A stretch of DNA of 64,000 nt from positions 1-64,000 of the forward strand of contig CAZYQI010000015.1 of assembly GCA_964649745.1 (NCBI GenBank), in the 5' to 3' direction. A model generated the notes under the pieces. That model made no database searches. It was not told the origin of the DNA and worked only from the letters and a program-made list of their open reading frames with translations. This document shows positions 23,796 to 33,693 of the stretch, piece by piece. The translations under genes and the position numbers were made by a program. This DNA comes from CAZEHS01 sp964649745. Lineage in GTDB: Bacteria > Bacillota > Clostridia > Peptostreptococcales > Acidaminobacteraceae. Positions within the stretch are counted from its first letter, which is position 1. Every line of letters starts with the position of its first letter.

Positions 23796-23965
23796 TGTGT
23801 CTCCCCCTTGTAGTGCGTGCGATTCGTGAGCTGTTCTCTGACAGCATTGGTATTAGGAGGTATTTCGACACAAATTTTGATTCTCCTTCTGAATTGATGA
23901 ACAATTTAGACTATTTTTGAATAAATGTGAAGTGTCCGGTCATGAGGGTTTGGAGGGCAGAAAAA

Positions 23966-23989
23966 AAGAGAAGCATAAGCTTCTCTTTA
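23966..23989 (-). terminator. rny terminator
   Basis: AAAGAGAAGC and GCTTCTCTTT form a stem overlapping the rny stop codon, followed on the minus strand by TTTTTTT. Confidence 0.8.
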
Positions 23990-25540
23990 CTTTGCGTATT
24001 CAGTAACCCGTGTTTCACGAAGCATATGAACCTTGATCTGCCCTGGGTAATCCAGTTCGTTCTCAATCCGTTTCGTGATGCTTCTGGCCAACAGCAGCAT
24101 TTCGTCATCGCTGACAAGCTCCGGTACAACCATAATCCGTACTTCACGGCCAGCCTGGATAGCGAAGGATTTCTCAACCCCTTCGTAGGAATTGGAGATT
24201 GCCTCAAGGGTTTCCAGACGTTTGATGTAGGAATCCAGAGTTTCACGTCGCGCACCGGGTCTTGCAGCAGAAATCGCATCCGCAGCGGTAACCAGAACGG
24301 CTTCGATAGACTTTGGCTCATAATCACCGTGGTGGGTGCTCATGGCATGGATAACGGCGTTGGATTCACGGTATTTCTTCAAAAGGTTGATGCCGATCTC
24401 GACATGGGTTCCTTCGATTTCGTGGTCAACAGCCTTGCCGATATCGTGCAGAAGGCCTGCCCGTTTAGCAACTTTTACATCCCCGCCCAGCTCTGCGGCA
24501 ATGATGCCGGAAAGGTGCGCCACTTCCATAGAGTGCTTGAGCACGTTCTGTCCGTAGCTGGTTCTGTAGCGAAGGCGGCCAATCAGTTTAATCAGTTCAG
24601 GGTGCAGGTTGTGAATACCAAGCTCGAAGGTAGCATTTTCGCCCTCTTCCTTGATCTTGTTTTCAACATCCCGTTTTGCTTTTTCCACCATTTCCTCAAT
24701 GCGAGCCGGATGAATCCGACCATCTGCAATCAGCTTTTCAAGCGCCAGTCTGGCAACTTCTCTGCGGATCGGGTCAAAGGAAGAGAGGATAACTGCTTCC
24801 GGTGTGTCATCAATGATAAGGTCAACGCCGGTAAGCGTTTCCAGAGCACGGATATTTCGGCCTTCACGACCGATGATGCGGCCCTTCATTTCATCATTAG
24901 GCAGATCCACAACCGAAACAGTAGACTCGGCCACATGGTCCGCGGCACATTTTTGAATGGCGTAGGAGATAATTTCCTTGGCTTTCCGGCTTGCCTCTTC
25001 CTTAGCCTTGGATTCGGTTTCCTTGATCAGGACAACCGCATCATGCTTCACTTCTTTTTCAATATCTGCCAGCAGAAGGTTTCTGGCTTCTTCCTGATTA
25101 AGACCGGATATTCGTTCCAGCTCGTGAACCTGCTTGCGGACTGTTTCCTCAACTTCGCCCTTCAGACGGTCAAGTTCATTGTCCTTGCGTTCAAGGTTCT
25201 CTTCTTTCTTTTCAAGGCTTTCAGCCTTTTTATCAAGAGACTCTTCTTTTTGAAGGTTTCTTCGTTCCAACCGTTGTATTTCGCTTCTGCGTTCCTTGGT
25301 TTCACGATCAAGCTCGGCCCGTAGCTGATGCACCTCTTCTTTCGCTTCAACAACCTTTTCTTTCTTGGCGTTTTCAGCGGCTTTCTTGGCTTCAGCAACA
25401 ATTTCCTGTGCGTGGATCTCAGCACTGACAATCTTCTTTTCTGCCGTTCTTTTTCGAGTTATATATCCAATTGCAGAACCTGCCGGCAATGCAACGACGC
25501 CTGCTAATACAGCATACATCCACTCGTTAATTGTGTTCAC
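23987..25540 (-). CDS. rny: Ribonuclease Y
   Basis: 517 residues: N-terminal membrane anchor (about 8-24), a long charged coiled coil (about 30-200), a KH domain (GRIIGREGRNIRALE near 220) and an HD domain (LLHDIGKAVDHE near 365). This is the complete RNase Y layout. It initiates mRNA decay at the membrane in Firmicutes. The start is GTG at 25540 after gggaggt. It is part of the conserved recA-rny-spoVS order. Confidence 0.96.
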   Translation of the reverse strand: MNTINEWMYAVLAGVVALPAGSAIGYITRKRTAEKKIVSAEIHAQEIVAEAKKAAENAKKEKVVEAKEEVHQLRAELDRETKERRSEIQRLERRNLQKEESLDKKAESLEKKEENLERKDNELDRLKGEVEETVRKQVHELERISGLNQEEARNLLLADIEKEVKHDAVVLIKETESKAKEEASRKAKEIISYAIQKCAADHVAESTVSVVDLPNDEMKGRIIGREGRNIRALETLTGVDLIIDDTPEAVILSSFDPIRREVARLALEKLIADGRIHPARIEEMVEKAKRDVENKIKEEGENATFELGIHNLHPELIKLIGRLRYRTSYGQNVLKHSMEVAHLSGIIAAELGGDVKVAKRAGLLHDIGKAVDHEIEGTHVEIGINLLKKYRESNAVIHAMSTHHGDYEPKSIEAVLVTAADAISAARPGARRETLDSYIKRLETLEAISNSYEGVEKSFAIQAGREVRIMVVPELVSDDEMLLLARSITKRIENELDYPGQIKVHMLRETRVTEYAK

Positions 25541-25726
25541 CTCCCTAAGTTTTTTAGTTATCGATTATTTTTAAATAAAAAAACAAGCCCGATTCAGGGT
25601 CTGAACCATATTAAAATCAGTTTTTGTAACAATCACAAACACACCCTGAAACTATTTTATCTTTTTTTGGCATTTGTGTCAAGGCGGGAGGGGTTCGTAG
25701 ACCTTTGTTTCAAGGCAAAGAAACGA

Positions 25727-25793
25727 CTGCCCTTAGGCAGCCGTTTCAGCTTGAAGAAAAATCCTCTGCGGACGTTGCTCCGCACAGAGAGTT
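25727..25793 (-). terminator. Tandem recA terminators
   Basis: Two hairpins lie downstream of recA: GAAACGGCTGCC/GGCAGTCGTTTC (25728-25755) and CTCTGTGCGGA/TCCGCAGAG (25766-25793, minus-strand reading). The rest of 25541-25826 has no gene. Confidence 0.65.
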
Positions 25794-25826
25794 TTCCTTC
25801 CGGGTATACTTTTTTCGCTTTTATGT

Positions 25827-26918
25827 TTACTCAGCCTGCTCTACTTCCACAGCTTTCTCTACTGCTGCTTTTTTCTTTGTACCGGCAGCTTTTTCCGCCT
25901 CAATGGCTTTATCGCCTGTCAAGATTTCGGCAGGCATATTATAGTGGGCACGAACCTTTGTTTCCAGTTCGGCCATAAGGGCCGGGTTTTCTTCGAAATA
26001 CAGCTTGGTGTTTTCACGTCCCTGGCCGAGCTTTTGGTCCTGGTAGCTGAACCACGCGCCGGATTTTTTAACGATGCCTGCGTTGACGGCACTGTCCAGG
26101 ATGCTGCCGGTTTTGGAAATGCCGGTTCCATACATGATATCGAACTCCGCAATTTTGAAAGGCGGCGCCACTTTGTTCTTCACAACCTTCACCTTGGTCC
26201 GACTGCCAATCATCTCTTCGTCCTTCTTGATGGTGTCGATCTTGCGGACATCCAGACGGATGGAGGCGTAGAACTTAAGTGCGTTTCCTCCGGTGGTGGT
26301 TTCGGGATTTCCGAACATGACGCCAATCTTCATACGAAGTTGGTTGATGAAGATGACGCAGGTGTTGGATTTCTTGATGCTGCCGGTAAGCTTCCGAAGA
26401 GCTTGGGACATCAGACGGGCCTGAAGGCCCACATGGCTGTCGCCCATTTCACCGGTGATTTCTGCCTTTGGAACCAGGGCCGCAACGGAGTCTACAACTA
26501 CGATATCTACAGCGCCGCTTCGCACCAGGGCATCTACGATTTCAAGAGCCTGCTCTCCGGTATCCGGTTGGGAAACGATGAGGTTATCTGTATCGACGCC
26601 GATTTTCTTGGCATAAACGGGATCCAGGGCGTGTTCGGCATCAACGAAGGCAGCGGTGCCGCCGCGCTTTTGGGATTCCGCAATGATATGGAGAGAAACC
26701 GTGGTCTTACCGGAGGATTCCGGCCCGTAGATTTCCACCACACGGCCCTTGGGAACGCCGCCGATGCCCAGAGCGATGTCCAGTTCCATGGACCCGGTGG
26801 GAATGCTTTCAATACTGAGCTTATTCGTTTCATCACCCAAACGCATGATGGAGCCTTTTCCAAACTGCCGCTCTATTTGACTGAGTACTGAATCCAGTGC
26901 TTTGCTCTTCTCGCTCAT
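25827..26918 (-). CDS. recA: Recombinase RecA
   Basis: 363 residues, full length. Walker A GPESSGKTT near 67, Walker B VDIVVVDSVAAL near 140, and loop L2 with NQLRMKIGVMFGNPETTTGG are all present. The C terminus is Glu/Ala/Lys-rich. It polymerises on ssDNA, drives homologous recombination and triggers LexA cleavage. The gene has its own SOS promoter. Confidence 0.97.
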   Translation of the reverse strand: MSEKSKALDSVLSQIERQFGKGSIMRLGDETNKLSIESIPTGSMELDIALGIGGVPKGRVVEIYGPESSGKTTVSLHIIAESQKRGGTAAFVDAEHALDPVYAKKIGVDTDNLIVSQPDTGEQALEIVDALVRSGAVDIVVVDSVAALVPKAEITGEMGDSHVGLQARLMSQALRKLTGSIKKSNTCVIFINQLRMKIGVMFGNPETTTGGNALKFYASIRLDVRKIDTIKKDEEMIGSRTKVKVVKNKVAPPFKIAEFDIMYGTGISKTGSILDSAVNAGIVKKSGAWFSYQDQKLGQGRENTKLYFEENPALMAELETKVRAHYNMPAEILTGDKAIEAEKAAGTKKKAAVEKAVEVEQAE

Positions 26919-26943
26919 TATGTTCCTCCGGAAAATCGATATA

Positions 26944-26992
26944 CGAACGTGTGTTCTGGTTTCATTATAACGAAGCGTTTTGTTGACGTCAA
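26944..26992 (-). promoter_or_regulatory. recA promoter with LexA box
   Basis: Minus strand: -35 TTGACG (26987-26992), 17-bp spacer, -10 TATAAT (26964-26969), then the LexA box GAACACACGTTC (26945-26956), identical in core to the second box before the YneA-like gene. A ccggagg ribosome binding site follows. Confidence 0.88.
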
Positions 26993-27000
26993 GGAATTAT

Positions 27001-28230
27001 TTACAGCATGGCCCGCCGCATCATATCCAAGGCCTTTTGACAGGTGGCGGTACGAACCCGTTGTCGGTTGCCGTAGAACTGGTTCTTTACAACCTGTACC
27101 CCAACCTCCGAAGCCAGGGCGATAAAGACCAGGCCTACGGGCTTGTCGTCCGTATCTCCCCCAGGGCCTGCGATGCCGGTGATGGCGAGACAAAGGTCTG
27201 CGCCGGTGCGGCGTTTTAACCCCAAGGCCATCTCTCTGGCGGTTTCTTCACTGACTGCCCCGTATTTTGCCAGTACCTCCGCCGGTACGCCGAGATCCTG
27301 TTCCTTGGCCGCATAGCTGTAGGTGACATAGCCACGGTCGAAAACATCGGATATGCCGGGCATATCCGTGAGGCCGGAGGCCAGCATGCCTCCGGTGCAG
27401 CTTTCTGCCAGGGCAACGGTTTTATGGTTTTCAATGAACATGGCGCTGGTGACCTGCCACAGGCTCCGGGCGTCCTCGCTGACGATCTTGTCCTTCATCC
27501 GTTCCCGTATGATGGCCATGGTGGGCTCCAGAAGGGACAGCGCATGCTCCCGGTCCTCCCCTTTGGCCGTTACCCGGAACATCACCTGGCCCGGTTCCGC
27601 ATAGGGGGCGATGGTGGGATTGGTCTGTGTGGTGATCAGATCCTCCAGGGCAGTTTCTGCGGCAGATTCGCCGATTCCATACAGGACCACGTAGCGGGAT
27701 TCGAACCATCCCTCGGAAAGATTCTGGATCAGAGGCTTCAGCCGTGCATCCAGCATGGGGCGCATTTCGTGGGGTGGTCCCGGCAGGGAGGCCAGCTTCT
27801 TGCCATTGCATTCCAGATAGTATCCGGGGGCAGTCCCCAGGGGATTTTCGAGAATCATGGCACCCTTGGGAAAGGTTGCCTGTTTCCGGTTGTTTTCGTT
27901 CATGGGCTGCCCGATCCGGTCGAAAAACCCTTTGATGGCATTAAGGCTCGGCTCATGAAGCTCCAGGGGCAGTCCGAAATAATCGGCGATGGTTTCCCGG
28001 GTAAGGTCATCCTGGGTAGGCCCCAGCCCCCCTGTTGTGATGATGAAGTCCACCTGCTCGTAGAGATAGGCCATGGAACGCTTGATGCGGTCGGGATTGT
28101 CTCCTACGGAAAGGTGATAGTAGACAGGAAGGCCCATTCCGGTAAGCTCTCTGGAAAGTACGGCTCCGTTGGTGTTTACTGTCTGTCCCATGATCAGTTC
28201 CGTTCCGATGGATAGAATGGCGGTTTTCAT
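27001..28230 (-). CDS. cinA: CinA, nicotinamide-nucleotide amidase / competence-damage protein
   Basis: 409 residues. The N-terminal MoCF-like domain has TTGGLGPTQDDLT; the C-terminal amidase domain has VALAESCTGGML and ITGIAGPGG. It hydrolyses NMN to NaMN and may act as an ADP-ribose pyrophosphatase. It lies directly upstream of recA, as in many Firmicutes, but recA has its own promoter. It overlaps pgsA by 4 bp. Confidence 0.94.
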   Translation of the reverse strand: MKTAILSIGTELIMGQTVNTNGAVLSRELTGMGLPVYYHLSVGDNPDRIKRSMAYLYEQVDFIITTGGLGPTQDDLTRETIADYFGLPLELHEPSLNAIKGFFDRIGQPMNENNRKQATFPKGAMILENPLGTAPGYYLECNGKKLASLPGPPHEMRPMLDARLKPLIQNLSEGWFESRYVVLYGIGESAAETALEDLITTQTNPTIAPYAEPGQVMFRVTAKGEDREHALSLLEPTMAIIRERMKDKIVSEDARSLWQVTSAMFIENHKTVALAESCTGGMLASGLTDMPGISDVFDRGYVTYSYAAKEQDLGVPAEVLAKYGAVSEETAREMALGLKRRTGADLCLAITGIAGPGGDTDDKPVGLVFIALASEVGVQVVKNQFYGNRQRVRTATCQKALDMMRRAML

Positions 28231-28790
28231 GACGGGTCCTTTCCGTTCCCGCTGTTTTCAGCGAGAACCGCTTTGTTTTTATAGATGTAATCCCCACCTG
28301 AGATAAGGGTTAACGCCACTGCCAGCCATACGAAAATCCAGTCCATGGGGATACCCCATTGGGAAAACGGATAATTGCCGAGAAGCAGCAGGATGATCAT
28401 GATCATTTGGGACACCGTCTTGTACTTGCCCCACTTGCTGGCGGCAATGACGATCCCTTCACTGGCGGCGACTGCCCTGAAAATACTGATGAGCAGCTCC
28501 CTGGCCAGGATCAGCACCACCACCCATGAGGGAAGGTCACCCAGCTCAACAAACCCTATAAGGGCTGCCATCACCAGAATCTTGTCTGCCAGGGGATCCA
28601 TGAACTGACCGAATTTGCTGATCAGATGATATTTCCGCGCGAGATAACCGTCCACCCAGTCCGTGGCCGATGCGACGACAAAAACCGCCAAGGCCAGGGG
28701 CCTTCCGTAAGCAATGTCGCTCAAGAGCAAAACCATGAACAAAGGAACCATGAAGATACGGCTGATGGTGATCTTATTGGCGATATTCAT
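28227..28790 (-). CDS. pgsA: CDP-diacylglycerol-glycerol-3-phosphate 3-phosphatidyltransferase
   Basis: 187 residues with four to five membrane helices. The CDP-alcohol phosphatidyltransferase motif is visible as ATDWVDGYLARKY and GQFMDPLADKILV (D-x2-D-G-x2-A-R-x8-G-x3-D-x3-D). It makes phosphatidylglycerol phosphate. ATG 28790 overlaps the end of rimO; the longer in-frame start is unlikely. Confidence 0.93.
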   Translation of the reverse strand: MNIANKITISRIFMVPLFMVLLLSDIAYGRPLALAVFVVASATDWVDGYLARKYHLISKFGQFMDPLADKILVMAALIGFVELGDLPSWVVVLILARELLISIFRAVAASEGIVIAASKWGKYKTVSQMIMIILLLLGNYPFSQWGIPMDWIFVWLAVALTLISGGDYIYKNKAVLAENSGNGKDPS

Positions 28791-30120
28791 CTTCCGGCAC
28801 CCCCACCCACTCGTATTCCATGGCATCTGTCACCCGAACCATCAGGATGTCGCCGGGTTTGTACGGTTTTGACGTGTTCACATAGATGCAGCCGTCCACC
28901 TCCGGGGAGTCGAACTGCGTGCGGCCGATATACACTGCTTCCCCTTCAACGGCTTCTTCGATCAATACCTTGAGGGGTTTTCCGATCCAGCGTTCCTGAT
29001 TACCCAGAGAAACGGATTGCTGAAGCCCCATAAGCCGGCTCAGTCGTTCCTGCTTCACGTTCTCATCAATCTGATCACTGAGCAGCGCCGCGGGGGTATC
29101 TTCCTCCTGAGAGTAGGCAAAGGCTCCCAAGCGTTCGAATTTCGACTCTTCAACAAATCGCATCAGCTCATCAAACTGTGCATCGGTTTCACCGGGAAAG
29201 CCCACAATCAGGGTTGTCCGAATGGCGATTTCCGGTATGGCGGTCCGCAGCTTGGCGATTACTTCTTTTATCTGCGCCTGGGAGGTGTGGCGGTTCATCC
29301 GTTTGAGGATCTCGTCATTGCAGTGCTGTATGGGGATATCAATGTATTTGCAGACCTTGTCGTACGTTCGGATCGCTTCGATCAGTTCGTCGGTGATGGC
29401 GTCCGGATAGCAGTATTGCAGACGAATCCATTCAAGACCTTCGATGGCATTGAGTTTCTCCAGCAGCTGAGGAAGCATGGACCTGCCGTATTTATCCTGC
29501 CCGTAACGGGTGGTGTCCTGGGCGATGACCACCAGCTCGCGGATTCCCTGTTTCACAAGGGCTTGGGCTTCGCTGACGATATCCTCCAGCTCCCGGCTTC
29601 GGTATTTTCCCCTCAGCTTGGGAATGATGCAGTAGGTGCAGAAGTTGTCGCAGCCTTCGGCAATCTTAAGGAATGCGGTATAGGAGGGACTGAGAAGCAC
29701 GCGGGGAATGCTGTCGTCGATGGCCTTGTCGATATCGCCGGTTACGATGACGGTACTCTTCCTGCTCATCACCTGCTGGGCAACAGAAACCACCTGGTCG
29801 AACTGTGTGGTGCCGATAAAGGCATCCACCTCGGGCAGTTCTTTGGCCAGTTCCCCGGCATACCGTTCCGCCAGGCAGCCGGACACCAGCAGGGCCTTGC
29901 AGGAGCCTGCCGTCTTCAGCTCGCTCAGGGCCAGTATGGTCTCGATGGATTCTTCCTTTGCCTTTTCAATGAATCCGCAGGTGTTCACCAGGATGATGTC
30001 GGCATCCTCAGGAGCGGCAGCCCGCAGGTATTTGGCTCCCTGAAAGAGTCCCAGCATCATTTCGCTGTCCACCTGATTTTTGGAACAGCCGAGGGTTTCG
30101 ATGTATACGTAATGGGTCAT
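28774..30120 (-). CDS. rimO: Ribosomal protein S12 methylthiotransferase
   Basis: 448 residues: an N-terminal MTTase domain starting ETLGCSKNQVDSEMM, the radical-SAM motif CDNFCTYCIIP and a C-terminal TRAM domain. The GCSKN form and downstream features distinguish RimO from MiaB. It adds a methylthio group to an Asp of S12 using two 4Fe-4S clusters. It overlaps its neighbours by a few bases in the same operon. Confidence 0.94.
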   Translation of the reverse strand: MTHYVYIETLGCSKNQVDSEMMLGLFQGAKYLRAAAPEDADIILVNTCGFIEKAKEESIETILALSELKTAGSCKALLVSGCLAERYAGELAKELPEVDAFIGTTQFDQVVSVAQQVMSRKSTVIVTGDIDKAIDDSIPRVLLSPSYTAFLKIAEGCDNFCTYCIIPKLRGKYRSRELEDIVSEAQALVKQGIRELVVIAQDTTRYGQDKYGRSMLPQLLEKLNAIEGLEWIRLQYCYPDAITDELIEAIRTYDKVCKYIDIPIQHCNDEILKRMNRHTSQAQIKEVIAKLRTAIPEIAIRTTLIVGFPGETDAQFDELMRFVEESKFERLGAFAYSQEEDTPAALLSDQIDENVKQERLSRLMGLQQSVSLGNQERWIGKPLKVLIEEAVEGEAVYIGRTQFDSPEVDGCIYVNTSKPYKPGDILMVRVTDAMEYEWVGVPEDEYRQ

Positions 30121-31172
30121 GGGGATGTGTTCTCCAATTCTGATAGTATTTTAAGAAGAGCCAGTTCGGCGTCATCAAGGGTTTCGTAGTTGACGGTGTA
30201 ATCAAAGGTGTACTGATCGATGGAGTATTGGTACAGAGGATCGTAATAGTCGAAAAGCAGGGGCCGTATGACGGATTTGAAATCTCCCTCCTGCAGCTGT
30301 GCGATCATGGCGTCCACCGGTTCGTTCCCCATGCGCTTTCGAAGGCGGTTCAACGGCTGGATAAGACTTTCAACACCGCCTCCCCTTTCCACATAATCCC
30401 GGTACAGGTTTTCCACACGGTTTTCAGGGGTCGTGCACACATCAATATGAATCCCGGTACGGATGGCATCCATCAGCGGATCCGGTACAAACACGTTTCC
30501 GATCCGTTTGCTTTCGCTTTCCACAAAGAAAAAATCACGGTCAGATTTCATGAAATAATCAAAGATAAGGGACTCAAACTGCTTCTGGCTGGGCTGGACT
30601 TCTCGGAAAAACACATTGCCGAACACTGAGCCCGAGTTTTGTGCCAGAGATTCCAGACAAAGCACCGGGGCGCCTTTAGCCGTTAATCGCGCCAAAAGGT
30701 CTGTTTTCCCCGCTCCTGTGTAGCCGTGGAGCACAATGGCTTTTTTCTCGACACACCAATCGGCAATCCGTTGAAGGGCATACGCTCGGAACCGTTTATA
30801 GCCCCCCGCCACCTTATAGATATCCTGAAAACCCAATGCCTGCAGCATTTCGGTGACGTACTCGCTGCGGGAGCCTCCCCGCCAGCAATAAATGAAGGCA
30901 GGCACCCCCGGCTTGATATGCCGGCGGATTTCCTCCATGAATTCCCGGTATCGTTGACTGAACAGACGAAAACCTTCTATTTTCGCCTCCTCGTTGCCCT
31001 GCTGATGATAAATGGTGCCCACAATAACCCGGTGCTCATCGGTCAGAAGGGGCACATTCACCGCTCCCGGTACATGATCCTCCGCAAATTCCGACTGGGA
31101 GCGAACGTCGATGAACAGGCCGGGTCCTTTTTCAAAGGTTTCTTCAATGCTGATATACGTTAAGGGCTTCAT
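30117..31172 (-). CDS. mnmH: tRNA 2-selenouridine synthase
   Basis: 351 residues: an N-terminal rhodanese domain with the catalytic Cys in FIYCWRGGSRSEY, and a C-terminal P-loop domain with HGYTGAGKTDLL. This is the complete SelU/MnmH layout. It converts 2-thiouridine to 2-selenouridine at the tRNA wobble position using selenophosphate, so the host probably encodes SelD elsewhere. It is embedded between rimO and ftsK with 4-bp overlaps. Confidence 0.92.
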   Translation of the reverse strand: MKPLTYISIEETFEKGPGLFIDVRSQSEFAEDHVPGAVNVPLLTDEHRVIVGTIYHQQGNEEAKIEGFRLFSQRYREFMEEIRRHIKPGVPAFIYCWRGGSRSEYVTEMLQALGFQDIYKVAGGYKRFRAYALQRIADWCVEKKAIVLHGYTGAGKTDLLARLTAKGAPVLCLESLAQNSGSVFGNVFFREVQPSQKQFESLIFDYFMKSDRDFFFVESESKRIGNVFVPDPLMDAIRTGIHIDVCTTPENRVENLYRDYVERGGGVESLIQPLNRLRKRMGNEPVDAMIAQLQEGDFKSVIRPLLFDYYDPLYQYSIDQYTFDYTVNYETLDDAELALLKILSELENTSP

Positions 31173-33583
31173 ACTTCCTCTTCTTCCTCATAGAGATTAT
31201 CATATTCGTCGGCGCTCATCAGGACTTCCCGGGGTTTCGATCCCAGGGAGGGGCCGATGATTCCCCGCTCCTCCATGGCGTCAACCATCCGCGCTGCGCG
31301 GTTGTAGCCCACTCGGAATTTTCTTTGCAGAAGTGAAGCCGAGGCTTGTTTGCTGGTGATGACGAATTCGATGGCCTGTTCCAGGAACTCATCGGTTTCC
31401 GCATCGCTGAACTCCTGTGTTTTGACGGAATCCAGTATCTCCGGGTTGTATTTCACTTCCCCGGTTTGGGATTTGATGTAGGCGATAAGATCCTCCACCT
31501 CCGTGTCGGAAATAAAGGAGCCCTGCACCCGCATGGGCTTGGGTACGCCTACCGGGTAATAGAGCATATCCCCTTTACCCAACAGCTTTTCGGCTCCCCC
31601 CATATCGATGATGGTGCGGGAATCCATCATGGAGGAAACGGCGAAAGCGATCCGGGAAGGCACGTTGGCCTTGATAACCCCGGTGATGACGTCTACCGAG
31701 GGGCGCTGAGTCGCCACGATCAGATGGATGCCGGCGGCCCTGGCCATTTGTGCAAGGCGGCAGATGGCATCCTCCACGGCATTGGGAGCCACCATCATCA
31801 GATCCGCCAGCTCGTCGATAATGACCACGATCTTGGGCATGCCAGTTTTCTGTCCCGAGGCAGTGAGCTTTCGATTATAGCCGGTGATGTCCCGAACCCC
31901 TGCGGCCGCGAACAACTTGTAGCGGTCGGTCATCTCCTGTACCGCCCAGTTAAGGGCGATGGACGCCTTCTTGGGGTCGGTGACCACGGGAAGAATCAGG
32001 TGCGGGATACCGTTGTAGATGTTGAGCTCCACCACCTTGGGGTCGATCATCAGGAACTTCACTTCATCGGGACGGGCCCGGAAAAGGATGCTGGAAATAA
32101 TGGTGTTGATACATACACTTTTGCCGGAGCCCGTGGAGCCGGCCACTAAAAGATGAGGCATCTTGGCCAGGTCCGCCACCACAGGCTTGCCGCTGATGTC
32201 TTTCCCCAGGGAGAAGGCCAGCTTGGATTCCGCCTCCATGATGCCGTCGGATTCCAGAACCTCCCGGATGGCAACCATGCTGATGGATTTGTTGGGCACC
32301 TCGATCCCTACAGCCGCCTTGCCGGGTATGGGGGCAACGATACGCACCTGCTGGGCTGCCAGATTAAGGGCGATATCGTCCGAAAGGCTCACAATACGGC
32401 TGACCTTTACACCGGGGCTGGGCTGCAGCTCATAGCGGGTAATGGCAGGCCCTCTGCTGATTTGAACCACCTTCACCTCAATGCCGAAATTGGCCAGGGT
32501 TTCTTCAAGAAGCTTGGCATTGGCCAGGATCTCCTTCTTGTCCTGCTGGGAATTATCGTCCGGAACCGGGGTCAGGAGATCGGTGGACGGCAGCTCATAA
32601 TTGGGCCACTCGTCTGCGGTTATTTCAATGGCGATTTCAGGTTCCTCGGCCGGCGCTTCGGCCGCAGGAGGCTTTATAGGTACCGGACGGGGCTTCGACG
32701 GCCTGGAAGGAGCACTTTCAATGATGGGGATTTCGTATTGGTCATCCTTGTTGATCACAAAGGGAAGCGCCGCTTCCTCCGGATGCTCTGCGGGTTCCAC
32801 CTCGGGAATATACCTGGATTCATGAACGGGTTCCGGCTGTTCTTCTTCCTGTCCTTTATCAAACTGTTCCTGCCGCATCAGCTTCATGATGGAGTGACGC
32901 TTTTTGGCGGTTGTTCCCTCTTCCGGCTCCTGACTGATGGACTGCATGAGATTGCGGTTGGCATCCACCAGAACCTCCCCGGTCTTAACCGCGGTCCCTT
33001 TAACCGCATGGCCCATGCTGGTGATGGTGAAGGAGGTGGTCAGCATCAGGATGGCCAAGACCATGCATACCACCACCACATAGGTGCCGTATACCCCAAT
33101 GGTGCTGAGGAATATGCCGGTGACCAGGGTGCCGAAAACGCCGCCCCCTTTGCCGGAAAGGCCAAGAATATGGGCCTGTTTAAGGCCTTCAACCGTAAAA
33201 TATTCCGTGGGCATGAACTGACGCTGAACCAAGGTGACAACAATCAGGATGCTGAGCATGGCCAGAACGGCCGCGGCCACCCATCGGCTCCTGATTTTGG
33301 AAAAATGCTTGTTGATGGCCAGAAAACCGCCCACCAGGATCAGATACGGAACCGCATAGCCTGCGGTGGCAAAAAGTCCGAAATACAGCTGTTTCAAGGC
33401 CACCCCAAGGGCACCTGCCGAATCCGAATGCAGGCTCACCGCCGAAAGTCCTGTGAAGCCGATAAGGCCCAGGAGCTGAAATTCATACCGGTGGTTCTTT
33501 GATTTTTCGTTTGTCTTTTCAGTGGAGGTTTTCTGTTTCTTGCTTGAAGCAGGTCGTTTTGTTCCTGCTTTTTTATCTGCCAT
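31169..33583 (-). CDS. ftsK: DNA translocase FtsK/SpoIIIE
   Basis: About 804 residues: four N-terminal membrane helices (about 35-185), a Pro/Glu-rich linker, a RecA-like motor with Walker A GSTGSGKSV and Walker B VVIIDELADLMM, and a C-terminal winged-helix gamma domain (ASLLQRKFRVGYNRAARM) that reads KOPS/SRS. It pumps chromosomal DNA through the septum in division or sporulation. ATG 33583 is favoured; GTG 33592 is an alternative. It is the first gene of the operon running to cinA. Confidence 0.95.
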   Translation of the reverse strand: MADKKAGTKRPASSKKQKTSTEKTNEKSKNHRYEFQLLGLIGFTGLSAVSLHSDSAGALGVALKQLYFGLFATAGYAVPYLILVGGFLAINKHFSKIRSRWVAAAVLAMLSILIVVTLVQRQFMPTEYFTVEGLKQAHILGLSGKGGGVFGTLVTGIFLSTIGVYGTYVVVVCMVLAILMLTTSFTITSMGHAVKGTAVKTGEVLVDANRNLMQSISQEPEEGTTAKKRHSIMKLMRQEQFDKGQEEEQPEPVHESRYIPEVEPAEHPEEAALPFVINKDDQYEIPIIESAPSRPSKPRPVPIKPPAAEAPAEEPEIAIEITADEWPNYELPSTDLLTPVPDDNSQQDKKEILANAKLLEETLANFGIEVKVVQISRGPAITRYELQPSPGVKVSRIVSLSDDIALNLAAQQVRIVAPIPGKAAVGIEVPNKSISMVAIREVLESDGIMEAESKLAFSLGKDISGKPVVADLAKMPHLLVAGSTGSGKSVCINTIISSILFRARPDEVKFLMIDPKVVELNIYNGIPHLILPVVTDPKKASIALNWAVQEMTDRYKLFAAAGVRDITGYNRKLTASGQKTGMPKIVVIIDELADLMMVAPNAVEDAICRLAQMARAAGIHLIVATQRPSVDVITGVIKANVPSRIAFAVSSMMDSRTIIDMGGAEKLLGKGDMLYYPVGVPKPMRVQGSFISDTEVEDLIAYIKSQTGEVKYNPEILDSVKTQEFSDAETDEFLEQAIEFVITSKQASASLLQRKFRVGYNRAARMVDAMEERGIIGPSLGSKPREVLMSADEYDNLYEEEEEV

Positions 33584-33662
33584 TGTGATCACCTATTGCC
33601 CGTATTGGTATGAAAGGTCTATAACAGAACTATTATACCACAATCAGTGGAATAAAATAAAA

Positions 33663-33685
33663 GAAACAGGCTCATCACCTGTTTC
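33663..33685 (-). terminator. luxS terminator
   Basis: GAAACAGG and CCTGTTTC form a stem followed on the minus strand by TTTTATTTTAT, just after luxS. Confidence 0.75.
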
Positions 33686-33693
33686 CGAATTCA

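Noticed and set aside
32153..33502. 449-aa plus-strand frame opposite ftsK
   Set aside because: Antisense to a certain gene, rich in His/Gly/Arg typical of shadow frames in GC-balanced DNA, with no ribosome binding site.
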